Below, in pieces: positions 42,299 through 51,135 of a stretch of 64,000 bases of DNA; the first letter of the stretch is position 1; each line of letters opens with the position of its first letter. The translations under genes and the position numbers were made by a program. The notes beneath the pieces are model-generated. The model worked only from the letters and a program-made list of their open reading frames with translations. It ran no database searches and was not told where the DNA came from. This stretch comes from Sphingomonas arenae (lineage in GTDB: Bacteria; Pseudomonadota; Alphaproteobacteria; Sphingomonadales; Sphingomonadaceae), in assembly GCF_016924655.1 (NCBI RefSeq), contig NZ_JAFFJU010000001.1, forward strand, positions 620,001 to 684,000, read 5' to 3'.

Positions 42299-42842
42299 AA
42301 AGGATCAGCGATAGCGGAAGACCTGGTGCCTAATGATCTGAGGATTGTAGGGGATCGCCACAGCAGGAGTGATCTTTGGTTTCCGCTTCGGGGACGGAGT
42401 GGATTGGACTAGTCGGAAACGGCGTTAGTATCGTGATCTCGCGACAGTTTGCTCACCCGCGTAACTCAGACGCCTGTCACACCTAACCCGCAGCGGACAA
42501 GAGTCCGCTTGTGGGTGCCGGCAACCAGGTCATTGATGACTGGAGAGGGCGCTGTGCGGACAATCCAATTTGCATGAACAAACGTCTGCTGTCCGCCGGT
42601 GCTTACCCGTAAGCCGCCGTTCCGCTTCCCACCATGGGCGGACGTGCCCAACCAAGCGCGGTTGGATGATCAGGCATCAGTTACTCGGTCCGACGCACGG
42701 TGGGTGCAGACTTGACGTAGGCTTGATGGCGCCCGATTGAAGCCTGCAGGACGTACGTGTCGGTAGTACGAAGTTGTACGAAACGCCGTCGGACCGGATT
42801 GTAAGTTATTGACTTCAGGTCGTCACCGCGACGGCAAACCCC
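42299..42842. other. Gene-poor region inside the right end of the putative element
   Basis: About 540 bp without a convincing gene. A 61-codon frame on the minus strand (42466-42651) has no ribosome site or family resemblance. The stretch GTACGTGTCGGTAGTACGAA and its neighbour (42752-42782) contains two GTACGAA motifs matching those near the left end. Composition looks more AT-rich and less codon-structured than the surroundings. Confidence 0.5.
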
Positions 42843-42860
42843 TCCCGTAGAGGTCACTAC
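42843..42860. repeat. Putative attR core: degenerate copy of the tRNA-Glu 3' end
   Basis: TCCCGTAGAGGTCACTAC differs from the tRNA-Glu 3' end (32696-32713) at two of 18 positions. It lies between the pilus operon with its gene-poor flank and the flagellar genes. Mirrored GTACGAA motifs lie 61 nt to its left. Confidence 0.5.
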
Positions 42861-42872
42861 CAGGTTGCGGAT

Positions 42873-43049
42873 CTAGATACCGGAACCCTGCGGTTCGCTC
42901 AGGCCTTGTTGACGAAGCGCGCGAGCCTGCTCGACGTGCAGGGACGACAGTCGCAGATGGAGCATCGCCGCCGTGGCGGACTTCGCCTTTCGGCTGGCAT
43001 CAAGTTCATTGCGCGCGCGAAGCGCGTGAAATTCGATATCTTCGCTCAC
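42873..43049 (-). CDS. Small conserved-looking protein, 58 aa
   Basis: From GTG 43049 the product reads VSEDIEFHALRARNELDASR then KAKSATAAMLHLRLSSLHVE, QARALRQQGLSEP..., a single long amphipathic helix pair typical of small alphaproteobacterial proteins with unknown role. A longer frame begins at ATG 43106. Ribosome site is weak (GGGTGGGACC). It lies 57 bp downstream of fliO and could share its transcript. Confidence 0.5.
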   Translation of the reverse strand: MSEDIEFHALRARNELDASRKAKSATAAMLHLRLSSLHVEQARALRQQGLSEPQGSGI

Positions 43050-43106
43050 CGGTCCCACCCCAGGTTGCTGCCCGAGTCGTATGCCTTCCGAATGTGTCGG
43101 CAACAT

Positions 43107-43664
43107 TTACATGTGTGACTCTTTTTGGTCGGCGGAAACCGCCGAGATTCGAGCGAGTGCCATGCCGAAGCTCTCATTTGACAGCATGAGTCGCCGTCTT
43201 CGGATCTGATGTCTCAGAAGCCGCGCGCATCGCTTGCCCGTCACCCGTAAGCTTCGCCACGCCGCCTGCACGAGTGTTCGCGCCCCGTTCATCGCCGCGG
43301 CGGTGCGGGCCTGTGCCTGCTCGATCCGTTTGGCTGCCATGGCTCGCTGAGCTTCAATCTCGGACTTCCGCGCCTCCTCCGCTTGGCGGTCGCATGCGTC
43401 CCGCACGATCGCGCTTTCGACGACAGCGGTTCCTTCCGGTCCGATCACCAGCAAGTGCTCGCGGCCGTCCCTCCGGATCAGCAGTACCGAACGGCGGCTG
43501 TCGATGGGGGTGCGCTCAACCACCTCGACCCGCCTTGGCCCTGTACCGGATCCTGTCATGCCTGGGCCGAGGTTGAACCGCCGGGCAAACCAGAGGCCGC
43601 CGACCAGTACCCCTAGGACCACGGCCAACGACCCAAGGGTTCTCAGCAGGGATAGCGCATCCAT
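43107..43664 (-). CDS. fliO: Flagellar biosynthetic protein FliO
   Basis: A 185-residue protein with one N-terminal membrane helix (LRTLGSLAVVLGVLVGGLWF) and the FliO core after it: RRVEVVERTPIDSRRSVLLI, RRDGREHLLVIGPEGTAVVE. FliO assists FliP ring assembly in the flagellar export gate. The C-terminal 80 residues are a basic, Ala/Arg-rich extension (GKRCARLLRHQIRRRR) not usual in short FliO proteins. The ATG at 43664 lies 1 nt after the fliN stop. fliP, its usual neighbour, is not in the window. Confidence 0.8.
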   Translation of the reverse strand: MDALSLLRTLGSLAVVLGVLVGGLWFARRFNLGPGMTGSGTGPRRVEVVERTPIDSRRSVLLIRRDGREHLLVIGPEGTAVVESAIVRDACDRQAEEARKSEIEAQRAMAAKRIEQAQARTAAAMNGARTLVQAAWRSLRVTGKRCARLLRHQIRRRRLMLSNESFGMALARISAVSADQKESHM

Positions 43665-43665
43665 C

Positions 43666-43899
43666 TCAGCCGTTCCGACTCAGCATCTCGCCAAGCTCGA
43701 AGGTCATCCGGTCTCCTTTCACCTGAACCCGACCCCGCGCCACGGCAACGCCGTTGACATGCAACTCGCTCGGATCATCACAACCGCAATCGAGGGGGAT
43801 CATGGTGCCGCGTCCCATCTTGAGCACCTGGCGAATGGTCAGCTGGGTGGAACCCAGCACCACCGACAATTGCACCTGAACTCCTGCTAGCGCGGTCAT
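43666..43899 (-). CDS. fliN: Flagellar motor switch protein FliN (SpoA domain only)
   Basis: A 77-residue protein comprising only the SpoA/FliN C-terminal domain: VQVQLSVVLGSTQLTIRQVL, KMGRGTMIPLDCGCDDPSEL, HVNGVAVARGRVQVKGDRMT. This corresponds to the C-ring building block of the switch complex, and is shorter than the about 100-140 residues of most FliN proteins because the N-terminal segment is missing. ATG 43899 has AAGGAG 9 nt upstream. A longer frame to 43965 has no support. It is divergent from flgC, with fliO downstream. Confidence 0.8.
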   Translation of the reverse strand: MTALAGVQVQLSVVLGSTQLTIRQVLKMGRGTMIPLDCGCDDPSELHVNGVAVARGRVQVKGDRMTFELGEMLSRNG

Positions 43900-43939
43900 C
43901 GGCGAACACTCCTTCTTCTCGCTCCATAGAAAGGAGAAT

Positions 43940-43975
43940 CGGGTCAGCCCGACTGGAGTAGGCAAAATCTGCCTA
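43940..43975. promoter_or_regulatory. Inverted repeats in the fliN-flgC divergent region
   Basis: Two small palindromes lie in the 115-bp divergent gap: CGGGTCAGCCCG (43940-43951) and TAGGCA-AAATC-TGCCTA (43959-43975). They are candidate operators for the two flagellar transcription units. No sigma54 or sigma28 promoter is convincing. Confidence 0.35.
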
Positions 43976-44014
43976 GAAGGGGACTAGCGGCATCGGGCCG
44001 CAAGGAAGCAATGG

Positions 44015-44416
44015 ATGGACCTGAAGTCGGTCACCCAGATCTCCGCCTCGGGGCTTAAGGCGCAATCGTTGCGCATGCGGGTCATTGCGGAAAACCTCGC
44101 AAATGCAGACAGCGTGGCAGTCACGCCGGGCGGGGACCCGTACCGACGCAAGCTCGCCGTCTTTCGCCCGCATTCGACAAGTGCCGGGGAAGGAGTGAAG
44201 GTGCAGGGCATTGCTCGCGACCGGTCCGACTTTGAGCGCGTGTACGAGCCCGGCAACCCCGCAGCGGACGCGCAGGGCTATGTCAGGCACGCGAACGTCA
44301 ACAGCCTGATCGAGACCGCCGACATGAAGTCCGCACAGCGCAGCTACGAGGCCAACCTCAACGCGATCGAAGCCGCGCGCGGGATGACCCTGCGCACCAT
44401 CGACCTCCTGAAGTAA
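44015..44416 (+). CDS. flgC: Flagellar basal-body rod protein FlgC
   Basis: A 133-residue proximal rod protein. The N-terminal helix has SASGLKAQSLRMRVIAENLA followed by NADSVAVTPGGDPYRRK (the flagellar rod signature LxxxxxRxxxxAxNLANA), and the C-terminus has VNSLIETADMKSAQRSYEAN and the helix end. It forms the rod with FlgB, FlgF and FliE. ATG 44015 has AAGGAAG 6-7 nt upstream. flgB, normally directly upstream, is not here; fliN on the other strand takes that place. Confidence 0.92.
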   Translation: MDLKSVTQISASGLKAQSLRMRVIAENLANADSVAVTPGGDPYRRKLAVFRPHSTSAGEGVKVQGIARDRSDFERVYEPGNPAADAQGYVRHANVNSLIETADMKSAQRSYEANLNAIEAARGMTLRTIDLLK

Positions 44417-44433
44417 CCGAAAGGAAGCCATTC

Positions 44434-44751
44434 ATGTCCATCGGCGCACTCGATGCGGCGTCGGCCTATGCGCGCGTGCTCGGAACGGGCGCAGGCAAGC
44501 CGGCTGCCCCCACCACCAGCTCGAGCGAGGGCGGCGGCGCCTTCGGCGTCATGGTCGAAGACCTCGTCTCCTCCACCGCTGCCACCATGCGCACCGCGGA
44601 GCAGGCGACCGCCGCACAGGTCGCGGGCAAAGGCGATCTGATCGACGTAGTCACCGCCATGGGCGCGGCAGAAACGGCGCTCGATACCATGGTGGCGGTG
44701 CGGGACCGCGTAGTCTCCGCCTACCAGGACATCATGCGGATGCAGATCTGA
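44434..44751 (+). CDS. fliE: Flagellar hook-basal body complex protein FliE
   Basis: A 105-residue protein linking the MS ring to the rod. It has a flexible Ala/Gly/Ser N-terminal region (GTGAGKPAAPTTSSSEGGG) and the conserved C-terminal helices AAQVAGKGDLIDVVTAMGAA, ETALDTMVAVRDRVVSAYQD and IMRMQI. ATG 44434 has GAAAGGAAG upstream. flgC lies 17 bp upstream and fliQ 2 bp downstream, so the set is one operon. Confidence 0.92.
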   Translation: MSIGALDAASAYARVLGTGAGKPAAPTTSSSEGGGAFGVMVEDLVSSTAATMRTAEQATAAQVAGKGDLIDVVTAMGAAETALDTMVAVRDRVVSAYQDIMRMQI

Positions 44752-44753
44752 CC

Positions 44754-45017
44754 ATGGCGCCCGCCGATGTCATGGAACTCACCCGCGCCGCGCTGCTGCT
44801 GATCCTGACAGTCGCGGGTCCGCTGCTGATCGCCTCACTGATCACGGGTGTCGTGATTGGGCTGCTGCAGGCGCTCACCCAGGTGCAGGAGATGACTCTG
44901 ACCTTCGTACCCAAGCTGCTGGTGATGGGCGTTGTCTTCCTCATGTGCCTGCCGATGATCGGACAGGCGTTGGGGCAGTTCATGACCCTTGTTAGCGAGC
45001 GGATCATCGGCGGATGA
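44754..45017 (+). CDS. fliQ: Flagellar export gate protein FliQ
   Basis: An 87-residue protein with two membrane helices (ALLLILTVAGPLLIASLITG; LVMGVVFLMCLPMIGQALGQ) joined by the family motif VVIGLLQALTQVQEMTLTFV. It is part of the FliPQR export gate of the flagellar type III system. ATG 44754 lies 2 nt after fliE and its stop overlaps the fliR start by 4 bp. Confidence 0.94.
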   Translation: MAPADVMELTRAALLLILTVAGPLLIASLITGVVIGLLQALTQVQEMTLTFVPKLLVMGVVFLMCLPMIGQALGQFMTLVSERIIGG

Positions 45018-45787
45018 CCGCCGCGCTTTTCGCCGAATTCCCGCTCTACGCCACCACCTTCCTGTTGCTTTTCGCGCGGGTCGGATCGGTGCTGATGCTG
45101 CTTCCGGTCTTTTCGGAAGAAGCGGTACCCGGGTACGTGCGACTGCTGCTGGCGCTCGGATTGACGCTGGCGCTTTGCGGTCTGCTTGGCAGCAACGTGC
45201 TCCCCCATGCTCGCGATGAGCGCGCGCTACTCGGCCTGCTGCTCATTGAGCTGCTCGTCGGCCTTTCGCTTGGAATGCTGGTGAAACTGTTCTTTCAGGC
45301 AATCGGCATGGCCGGTTCTCTGGTCAGCATGCAGGTGGGTTTGAGTTCCGCACTGCTGTTCGACCCGGGCCTGGGCGGCCAAGTGCCGGTGCTGGCCAAG
45401 CTGTGCGCGCTTGCTGCCGCCCTGGTCTGCCTCGGGCTCGGCATCCACCACCTTTGGATCGCGGCCATCGTCCGCAGCTACAGCGTGTTCCCAGTGGGCG
45501 CCATGCCGACCCTCGGCGACCTTGCCCAGCTTGCGATCGCAACCGTCGGCAAGTCTTTCGCGCTGGCGGTCAGCCTCGCCGGACCCTTCCTCGTCTATGG
45601 TTTCCTGTTCAACCTGGCGCTGGGCTTCTCCTCCCGCCTGGCCCCGGCCATCCAGGTGTTCTTCATCGCGCAGCCTCTGAACTTGCTGCTCGGCCTGGCC
45701 CTGTTCGCCGGAACAGTCGGCGGCATGCTAAGCCTGTTCGGCGACCAGTTTGCGCTGTGGCTGCAGGACGGCTGGACTCGTGTCTGA
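45014..45787 (+). CDS. fliR: Flagellar export gate protein FliR
   Basis: A 257-residue membrane protein with six or so helices. FliR features are FLLLFARVGSVLMLLPVFSE near the N-terminus, the loop VKLFFQAIGMAGSLVSMQVG, and LNLLLGLALFAGTVGGMLSL near the end. It completes the export gate with FliP and FliQ. It overlaps fliQ and flhB (8 bp) and is read in the same direction. Confidence 0.93.
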   Translation: MTAALFAEFPLYATTFLLLFARVGSVLMLLPVFSEEAVPGYVRLLLALGLTLALCGLLGSNVLPHARDERALLGLLLIELLVGLSLGMLVKLFFQAIGMAGSLVSMQVGLSSALLFDPGLGGQVPVLAKLCALAAALVCLGLGIHHLWIAAIVRSYSVFPVGAMPTLGDLAQLAIATVGKSFALAVSLAGPFLVYGFLFNLALGFSSRLAPAIQVFFIAQPLNLLLGLALFAGTVGGMLSLFGDQFALWLQDGWTRV

Positions 45788-46853
45788 GGACCAGGACAGC
45801 AAGACTCACGCGCCCACGCCCAAGCGGCTGGAGGACGCTCGCCGCAAGGGCGAAGTCGCGACCGCGCCCGAGATGCGCCATGCCGTCATGCTGCTGGCCT
45901 TGCTGGCGGCGTGCGCTTGGTTCGCCACCATCACTGTGACCTCCGTTAACCGACTGTCGGAAGGGCTATGGGGCCGCGCCGAGGATTTCCGCCTCGATCC
46001 TGCTGGCGCTCAACTCCTGGCTTCCACCCTGCTCCTGGAACTCGCGCGCGCGCTTCTCCCCATGCTGGGGCTATTCTTGGTGGCGGGCGTTGCGATACCC
46101 TTCATCCAAGGCCGGCCGACCCTCAGCCGGGCGCGGCTGAAGCTGCAGTGGAAGAAGCTCAACCCCTTTGCCGGCTTGAAGCGCCTCTTCGGCCCGCAGG
46201 GACTCGTCGAATTCGCCAAGACCCTCGCGAAGTGCATCGCAGTGCTGCTCATCTGCATCTGGGTCCTGCGCCCGCACCTAACCGCGCTCGACCAGCTTGT
46301 CGGTATGCACCCGGCCGACATCCTGCGCACCGCCGGCACCCTGTCGCTCACGCTGATCAAGGCCGTGCTGCTGCTGGTTGGCGCGATCGCCATATTTGAC
46401 TTCCTCTACCAGCACCGCGCTTTCCTGAAGCGCATGCGCATGTCGCTTCAGGAACTGAAGGACGAGCACAAGGAAAGCGACGGCAACCCTGAGGTGAAGG
46501 CCCGACAGCGCCAGATCGCCGCCGCTCGCTCACGCGCTCGCATGATGTCCGCGATCCCGACGGCCAGTGTGATCGTCACGAACCCGACTCACTACGCGAT
46601 AGCGCTCAAGTACGACCATGGCGCCATGCGCGCGCCGGTCGTGGTCGCCAAGGGCACCGACCTGGTCGCCCTGCGCATCCGCGAGCTTGCTGCCGAGCAC
46701 AGGGTCCCGATCATCGAGAGCCCGCCCCTTGCCCGGGCGCTCTACGCCGGGGCGGATGTGGACCGACCCATACCCGTCGAGTTCTACGCCGCTGTGGCCG
46801 AAATCATCAGCACCGTGATGAAGCTCGCGCGGGAGCGGCGCGGGGCCGCTTAG
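45780..46853 (+). CDS. flhB: Flagellar export switch protein FlhB
   Basis: A 357-residue protein: cytoplasmic N-tail with [20 protein letters not shown], four membrane helices, and a C-terminal cytoplasmic domain with the autocleavage motif N268-P-T-H in [16 protein letters not shown]. This is followed by [20 protein letters not shown]. Cleavage at NP^TH switches export from rod/hook to filament substrates. GTG 45780 overlaps fliR by 8 bp and has AGGA about 11 nt upstream. It converges on sdhA with a 4-bp overlap. Confidence 0.94.
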   Translation: MSEDQDSKTHAPTPKRLEDARRKGEVATAPEMRHAVMLLALLAACAWFATITVTSVNRLSEGLWGRAEDFRLDPAGAQLLASTLLLELARALLPMLGLFLVAGVAIPFIQGRPTLSRARLKLQWKKLNPFAGLKRLFGPQGLVEFAKTLAKCIAVLLICIWVLRPHLTALDQLVGMHPADILRTAGTLSLTLIKAVLLLVGAIAIFDFLYQHRAFLKRMRMSLQELKDEHKESDGNPEVKARQRQIAAARSRARMMSAIPTASVIVTNPTHYAIALKYDHGAMRAPVVVAKGTDLVALRIRELAAEHRVPIIESPPLARALYAGADVDRPIPVEFYAAVAEIISTVMKLARERRGAA

Positions 46854-48658
46854 TAAACCCGCGCCTTTGGCTTGATGTAGCCGACTTCCTCAGTGAGCGT
46901 GTATTCGTGTACCGGGCGGTAGTCGATGGCGACACCGCGGCCGAAATCGCCGCCCCACCCATCGAGCCACGCGACTGTGTGCTTCATCCAGTTCGCGTCA
47001 TCACGCTGCGGATAGTCCTCATGCATGTGTGCGCCGCGGCTCTCCTTGCGGTTGGCGGCGCAGTGCATGGTGACAACGGCCTGGCCGAGCATGTTGTCGA
47101 GCTCGAGCGTCTCGATGAGGTCGGTGTTCCAGATCAGGCTGCGGTCCGTGACGCGTACGTCGGCCATGCGGCTGAAGATAGCATTGATGCTCGCCTTCCC
47201 TTCCTCCAGTGTCCGCTCCGTGCGGAAGACGGCACAGTCCCGCTGCATCGTCTTCTGCATCTCCAGCCGGATCTGAGAGGTCGGGCTGCTGCCCTCGGCA
47301 TGGCGGAACCTGTCGAGGCGGGCGAGTGCCAGGTCGGCGCTGTCGGCCGGCAGCAGCTTCTGTGCCGCCCCGCCCTTGATCACCTCGCCAAGACGGTGGC
47401 CGGCAGCGCGACCGAACACCACCAGGTCAATCAGGCTGTTCGAGCCCAGGCGATTGGCGCCGTGCACGGACACGCACGCGGCCTCGCCGACCGCGAACAG
47501 GCCCGGCACCACCGCATCCGGGTTGCCGTCCTTCAGCGTGACGACCTCGCCATGATAGTTGGTCGGGATGCCACCCATATTGTAGTGCACGGTCGGCACC
47601 ACCGGGATCGGCTGGCGGGTGAGGTCCACGCCGGCGAAGATCTTCGCGGTCTCAGTAATGCCGGGCAGGCGCTCGCCCAGGATCTTCGGGTCGATGTGAT
47701 CGAGGTGAAGGAAGATATGGTCCTTCTCCTTGCCGACGCCCCGGCCTTCGCGGATCTCCATCGCCATGGAACGGGACACCACGTCGCGGCTGGCGAGGTC
47801 CTTCGCGCTCGGCGCATAGCGCTCCATGAAGCGCTCGCCTTCAGAATTTGTGAGGTAGCCACCCTCGCCGCGCGCGCCCTCGGTGATCAGCACGCCGGCG
47901 CCATAGATCCCGGTCGGGTGGAACTGCACGAACTCCATATCCTGCAGCGGCAGACCAGCCCGCAGCACCATGGCGTTGCCGTCGCCGGTGCAGGTGTGCG
48001 CCGAGGTGGCCGAGAAATAGCAGCGCCCGTAGCCGCCTGTCGCCAGCACAACGGCCTGGCTCCGGAAGCGATGAATGGAGCCATCGTCCATACACATGGC
48101 GACGAGGCCGCGGCACTCGCCGTCGACCATGATCAGGTCGAGTGCGAAATACTCGATGAAGAAGTCCGCGTCATACTTCAGGCTCTGCTGGTAGAGCGTG
48201 TGAAGCATGGCATGACCGGTGCGATCGGCGGCCGCGCAGGTTCGCTGGGCCGCCGGGCCTTCGCCCATGTTCTGGGTCATGCCGCCGAAGGCGCGCTGAT
48301 AGATGCGCCCATCGTCCGTCCGGCTGAATGGGAGGCCGGCGTGCTCCAGCTCGTAGACGGCCGCCGGCGCTTCCCGGCAGAGATATTCAATCGCGTCCTG
48401 GTCGCCCAGCCAGTCAGAGCCCTTGACCGTATCGTACATGTGCCAGGTCCAGTGATCCGGGCCCATATTGCCGAGACTGGCGGCAATCCCGCCTTGCGCC
48501 GCCACAGTGTGGCTGCGGGTCGGGAAGACCTTGGTCACGCACGCCGTCTTCAGCCCCTGTTCTGCTGCCCCCATCGTCGCGCGCAGGCCGGCGCCACCGG
48601 CACCGACAACCACCACGTCATAGACATGGTCGATGATCTTGTAGGCAGTCGAACTCAT
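46850..48658 (-). CDS. sdhA: Succinate dehydrogenase flavoprotein subunit SdhA
   Basis: A 602-residue FAD protein that oxidises succinate to fumarate in complex II. It has the dinucleotide motif [20 protein letters not shown], the FAD-linking histidine in [40 protein letters not shown] in the active-site region, and [20 protein letters not shown]. It ends [13 protein letters not shown]. The ATG overlaps the sdhD stop by 1 nt. The iron-sulfur gene sdhB, normally next, is absent: flhB follows on the other strand. Confidence 0.97.
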   Translation of the reverse strand: MSSTAYKIIDHVYDVVVVGAGGAGLRATMGAAEQGLKTACVTKVFPTRSHTVAAQGGIAASLGNMGPDHWTWHMYDTVKGSDWLGDQDAIEYLCREAPAAVYELEHAGLPFSRTDDGRIYQRAFGGMTQNMGEGPAAQRTCAAADRTGHAMLHTLYQQSLKYDADFFIEYFALDLIMVDGECRGLVAMCMDDGSIHRFRSQAVVLATGGYGRCYFSATSAHTCTGDGNAMVLRAGLPLQDMEFVQFHPTGIYGAGVLITEGARGEGGYLTNSEGERFMERYAPSAKDLASRDVVSRSMAMEIREGRGVGKEKDHIFLHLDHIDPKILGERLPGITETAKIFAGVDLTRQPIPVVPTVHYNMGGIPTNYHGEVVTLKDGNPDAVVPGLFAVGEAACVSVHGANRLGSNSLIDLVVFGRAAGHRLGEVIKGGAAQKLLPADSADLALARLDRFRHAEGSSPTSQIRLEMQKTMQRDCAVFRTERTLEEGKASINAIFSRMADVRVTDRSLIWNTDLIETLELDNMLGQAVVTMHCAANRKESRGAHMHEDYPQRDDANWMKHTVAWLDGWGGDFGRGVAIDYRPVHEYTLTEEVGYIKPKARVY

Positions 48659-49089
48659 TATGCTGAAGCTCCGAAGGCGATGCGCGCCAGGGCAAAGAGG
48701 GCAAGTGCCCCTACGCCCACATGTAGGAAGAGGCTGACGATGGTCCAGAACAGGCGGCCGCCATCGTCACCCTGGTAATCGTCGATAATCACCTTCACGC
48801 CCTCGAGGCTGTGCTCGAAGCAGAGGTAGACGAACAGCGCCATCGGAACGAACCCGAGCGGAGAGCGCAGCCACTCGGCGAGCGTGTCCATGCGGAGGTC
48901 CGGCAGCAGAAGCAGCGATATGATGAACCACACGCCAAGCAGGAGGAGTGCGGCCGATGACACGCGCTCGCGGACCCAATGCTCACCACCATGACGCGCA
49001 GAGCCGAGCCCACGAACCTTCCCGAGGGCAGTCTTTCCCTCAGGGGCCGAGTTACGGTCGAAACGACCCATCTGCTTCGGACCGGTCAT
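48658..49089 (-). CDS. sdhD: Succinate dehydrogenase hydrophobic membrane anchor SdhD
   Basis: A 143-residue membrane subunit with a soluble N-terminus ([20 protein letters not shown]) carrying the conserved R-V-S/T pattern before helix 1 ([19 protein letters not shown]), then helix 2 ([20 protein letters not shown]) and helix 3 ([20 protein letters not shown]). Histidine ligands for heme b are plausible in the [15 protein letters not shown] segment. ATG 49089 overlaps the sdhC stop by 4 bp, and its stop overlaps the sdhA start. Confidence 0.92.
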   Translation of the reverse strand: MTGPKQMGRFDRNSAPEGKTALGKVRGLGSARHGGEHWVRERVSSAALLLLGVWFIISLLLLPDLRMDTLAEWLRSPLGFVPMALFVYLCFEHSLEGVKVIIDDYQGDDGGRLFWTIVSLFLHVGVGALALFALARIAFGASA

Positions 49090-49481
49090 GCGCGCACCAG
49101 AAGGATGTAGGCCCAAAGGGCAAGGGTGAGGAGGAGCGAAGCCGCCATGGTGGCGTAAGCCATGGTCTTGTTGGTATTGAGTTCGAATCCCGCGCCCACG
49201 TCCATGATCAGGTGGCGAATGCCCGAAGCGGTATGCTGCAAGAAGGCCCAGGTCAGACCGATCAGAACGAAGAGGCCAAGCGGATGCGTTGCAGCCTCCG
49301 TGAACGTCTTGTAGCTCGCCGCCCCGCCAGCGATGGCCAGCAGCCACCAGGTAAGCAGGACGAGACCGGCAATGGACAGCGCCATGCCGGTCCCACGGTG
49401 GAGGATGGAGACCAGCATGTGTGGCCCCCACTTCCAGATAGTCAGGTGCGGCGACAGCGGCCGGTTGATGTTTCTAGCCAT
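49086..49481 (-). CDS. sdhC: Succinate dehydrogenase cytochrome b556 subunit SdhC
   Basis: A 131-residue membrane subunit with RPLSPHLTIWKWGPHMLVSI then LHRGTGMALSIAGLVLL, the signature SxxHRxTG that binds quinone, and three helices. The heme ligand is in FLQHTASGIRHLIMDVG. ATG 49481 matches the usual MARN... start; a TTG seven codons earlier is possible. It is the first gene of a coupled sdhC-sdhD-sdhA unit. Confidence 0.94.
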   Translation of the reverse strand: MARNINRPLSPHLTIWKWGPHMLVSILHRGTGMALSIAGLVLLTWWLLAIAGGAASYKTFTEAATHPLGLFVLIGLTWAFLQHTASGIRHLIMDVGAGFELNTNKTMAYATMAASLLLTLALWAYILLVRA

Positions 49482-49645
49482 GAGCCGGATCGGGTTCCTC
49501 AACGAAAACAGGCGTGGGCGGCGCTTAAGGCCGCGCCGCGTTCAGGGCAAGCTGGACCGAAGGGCAGTCGGCCTAACCCGCTCTTAACCATTGCCGTTCC
49601 AATACGAGCCCAGCTTCAGACGGCACGCAATCGAAGAGGACGTTC

Positions 49646-50986
49646 ATGGCAGGGCGGCAGAGTAAGGATCACGGCTACGATCTGGCGAAGGGACTCTCCC
49701 TGTACGACGCCAGCGGCGGCCTTCCGGAGCGTGCTGCAGCGCTGTGGCAGCGGATTGACAGTGCGCAGTCGGATCTCGCCCGTGAATTCTGGCGCCGTTA
49801 TCGCCGCTCTCCGGAGATCAAGACGCCAATCAGTGACGAACACGTCGAGCAGCTCGCCGAGCGAATCCTGCCTTACCTGCGGGACAAATTCGCTCGCATC
49901 GACAATCCTGCCTGGGTCTCGACTGCCCGCTCCTATGTGGAAAAGGCCCTTTCGAACGGTGTGAGCCTCTCCACTCTGCTTGCAGGCCTTGCGTCGGAGA
50001 CCGAGGCAGCATTCAAGGCGATCCGCTCCGCAGTCAGCGATCCCGATGAGATCATCCTCTTTTGCCGGACCCTTTCTGAAATCGAGGCGCTCGAGATCGA
50101 CGTCTTCGTTCACCACGCGATCGATATCACCCGTACCGAAGTGGATTCTCGACAAGCCGGGCAGGCCAGTGAGTTCAACCGCAAGGTGATGGGTGTGGTA
50201 ACCCGCTGCACCGGTGAAAGCGACCAACTGCGCACGCAGGCGGTCGCAACCTCGCAGAGCGCGCGGGGCATGCTCGGCAAGACCAGTGAAGTTGCCGCCG
50301 CTGCCGAACAATCGGCGGTCGCCATGCGCGAGGCTGCGCAGACGGCCGCCGGATTGATCCGCGCGATCGAGGATGCCCGCTCCGAGGTCGAAGTTGCGGC
50401 GGATGTCGCGACCCGCGCCGGAGACCAGGCTTCGCAAGCGGTGAAGGTCAGCCAGATGCTGTCCAGCCACGTGGAGGCGATCGAGTCGATCCTCGGGCTC
50501 ATTCGCGATATCGCCGGCCAGACCAACCTGCTCGCACTCAACGCAACAATCGAGGCCGCCCGCGCAGGCGATGCGGGCCGCGGCTTCGCCGTCGTGGCGC
50601 AGGAGGTGAAGAGCCTCGCCAGTCAGACCGCGCGCGCAACCGACGACATCACCGCCAAGATCACTGCGATCCAGCAGGCCACTCGCCAGACGGTCGATGC
50701 GAACGGCTCGATCCAGAGCACCGTGGAGGAAGTACAAACCTCGGCCGATCGCATCCGGCAGGCGATGGAGCTTCAGGCCCAGACGGTCACCATGATCACT
50801 GCGGCGGTCGACGAAACAGCGCTTGCGGCAGATTCGATGAGCTCCACGATCGCCGCCATTCGCGCGGACACGGAAAAGGTCGCGCAGGAAATCGACCAGG
50901 TGGAACAGGGCTTCGGTCGCTTCAGCGAGCAGATCGCCGATTTCCGCAATGCGACGAACGAATTCGTGTCAAGGTTCGCCGCGTAG
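49646..50986 (+). CDS. Soluble methyl-accepting chemotaxis protein (possible globin-coupled sensor)
   Basis: A 446-residue protein without membrane helices. The C-terminal 270 residues are an MCP signalling domain with the hairpin tip [20 protein letters not shown] then [20 protein letters not shown]. The N-terminal 165 residues are all-helical ([59 protein letters not shown]), which is the size and pattern of a protoglobin-type sensor, so it may sense O2 through heme; no proximal histidine could be assigned with confidence. ATG 49646 has AGAGGAC upstream. It lies near the flagellar genes but separated by sdh. Confidence 0.85.
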   Translation: MAGRQSKDHGYDLAKGLSLYDASGGLPERAAALWQRIDSAQSDLAREFWRRYRRSPEIKTPISDEHVEQLAERILPYLRDKFARIDNPAWVSTARSYVEKALSNGVSLSTLLAGLASETEAAFKAIRSAVSDPDEIILFCRTLSEIEALEIDVFVHHAIDITRTEVDSRQAGQASEFNRKVMGVVTRCTGESDQLRTQAVATSQSARGMLGKTSEVAAAAEQSAVAMREAAQTAAGLIRAIEDARSEVEVAADVATRAGDQASQAVKVSQMLSSHVEAIESILGLIRDIAGQTNLLALNATIEAARAGDAGRGFAVVAQEVKSLASQTARATDDITAKITAIQQATRQTVDANGSIQSTVEEVQTSADRIRQAMELQAQTVTMITAAVDETALAADSMSSTIAAIRADTEKVAQEIDQVEQGFGRFSEQIADFRNATNEFVSRFAA

Positions 50987-50993
50987 GTTCAAC

Positions 50994-51105
50994 CGTCAAT
51001 TCCGCGCAGGCGGGGATCCATCTCCCAGCCTCCTCGCCCAACCGACGTTGCCGAGATGGACTGACCTGACAGCCACTCCGTTTCCCGCCTCAGCGGGAGT
51101 GACGG
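50994..51105. repeat. Palindromic repeat of the CCCGCG-AAGGCGGGGATCCA family
   Basis: The left arm (50994-51020, starting CGTCAATTCCGCGCAGGCGG) and the right arm (about 51079-51105, containing TTTCCCGCCTCAGCGGGAG) face each other. They are degraded copies of the repeat arms inside pccA (58347-58437). The element fills most of the 149-bp gap between the MCP and SDR genes. Confidence 0.75.
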
Positions 51106-51135
51106 CACGAGTGTCTTGCGATACTCGGAGCCCCC

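Noticed and set aside
42466-42651. 61-codon minus-strand frame in the gap after the pilus operon
   Set aside because: No ribosome site, no hydrophobic or domain pattern, and poor codon structure; chance ORF.
42843-42860. Second tRNA gene suspected from similarity to the tRNA-Glu 3' end
   Set aside because: Only the terminal 18 nt match; there is no acceptor 5' strand, D arm or anticodon arm upstream, so it is treated as a possible att repeat.
46907-48778. 623-codon open frame on the plus strand, antisense to sdhA
   Set aside because: Antisense of a strongly conserved gene; composition is His/Arg/Ala-rich and without motifs. It also crosses the sdhD-sdhA junction.
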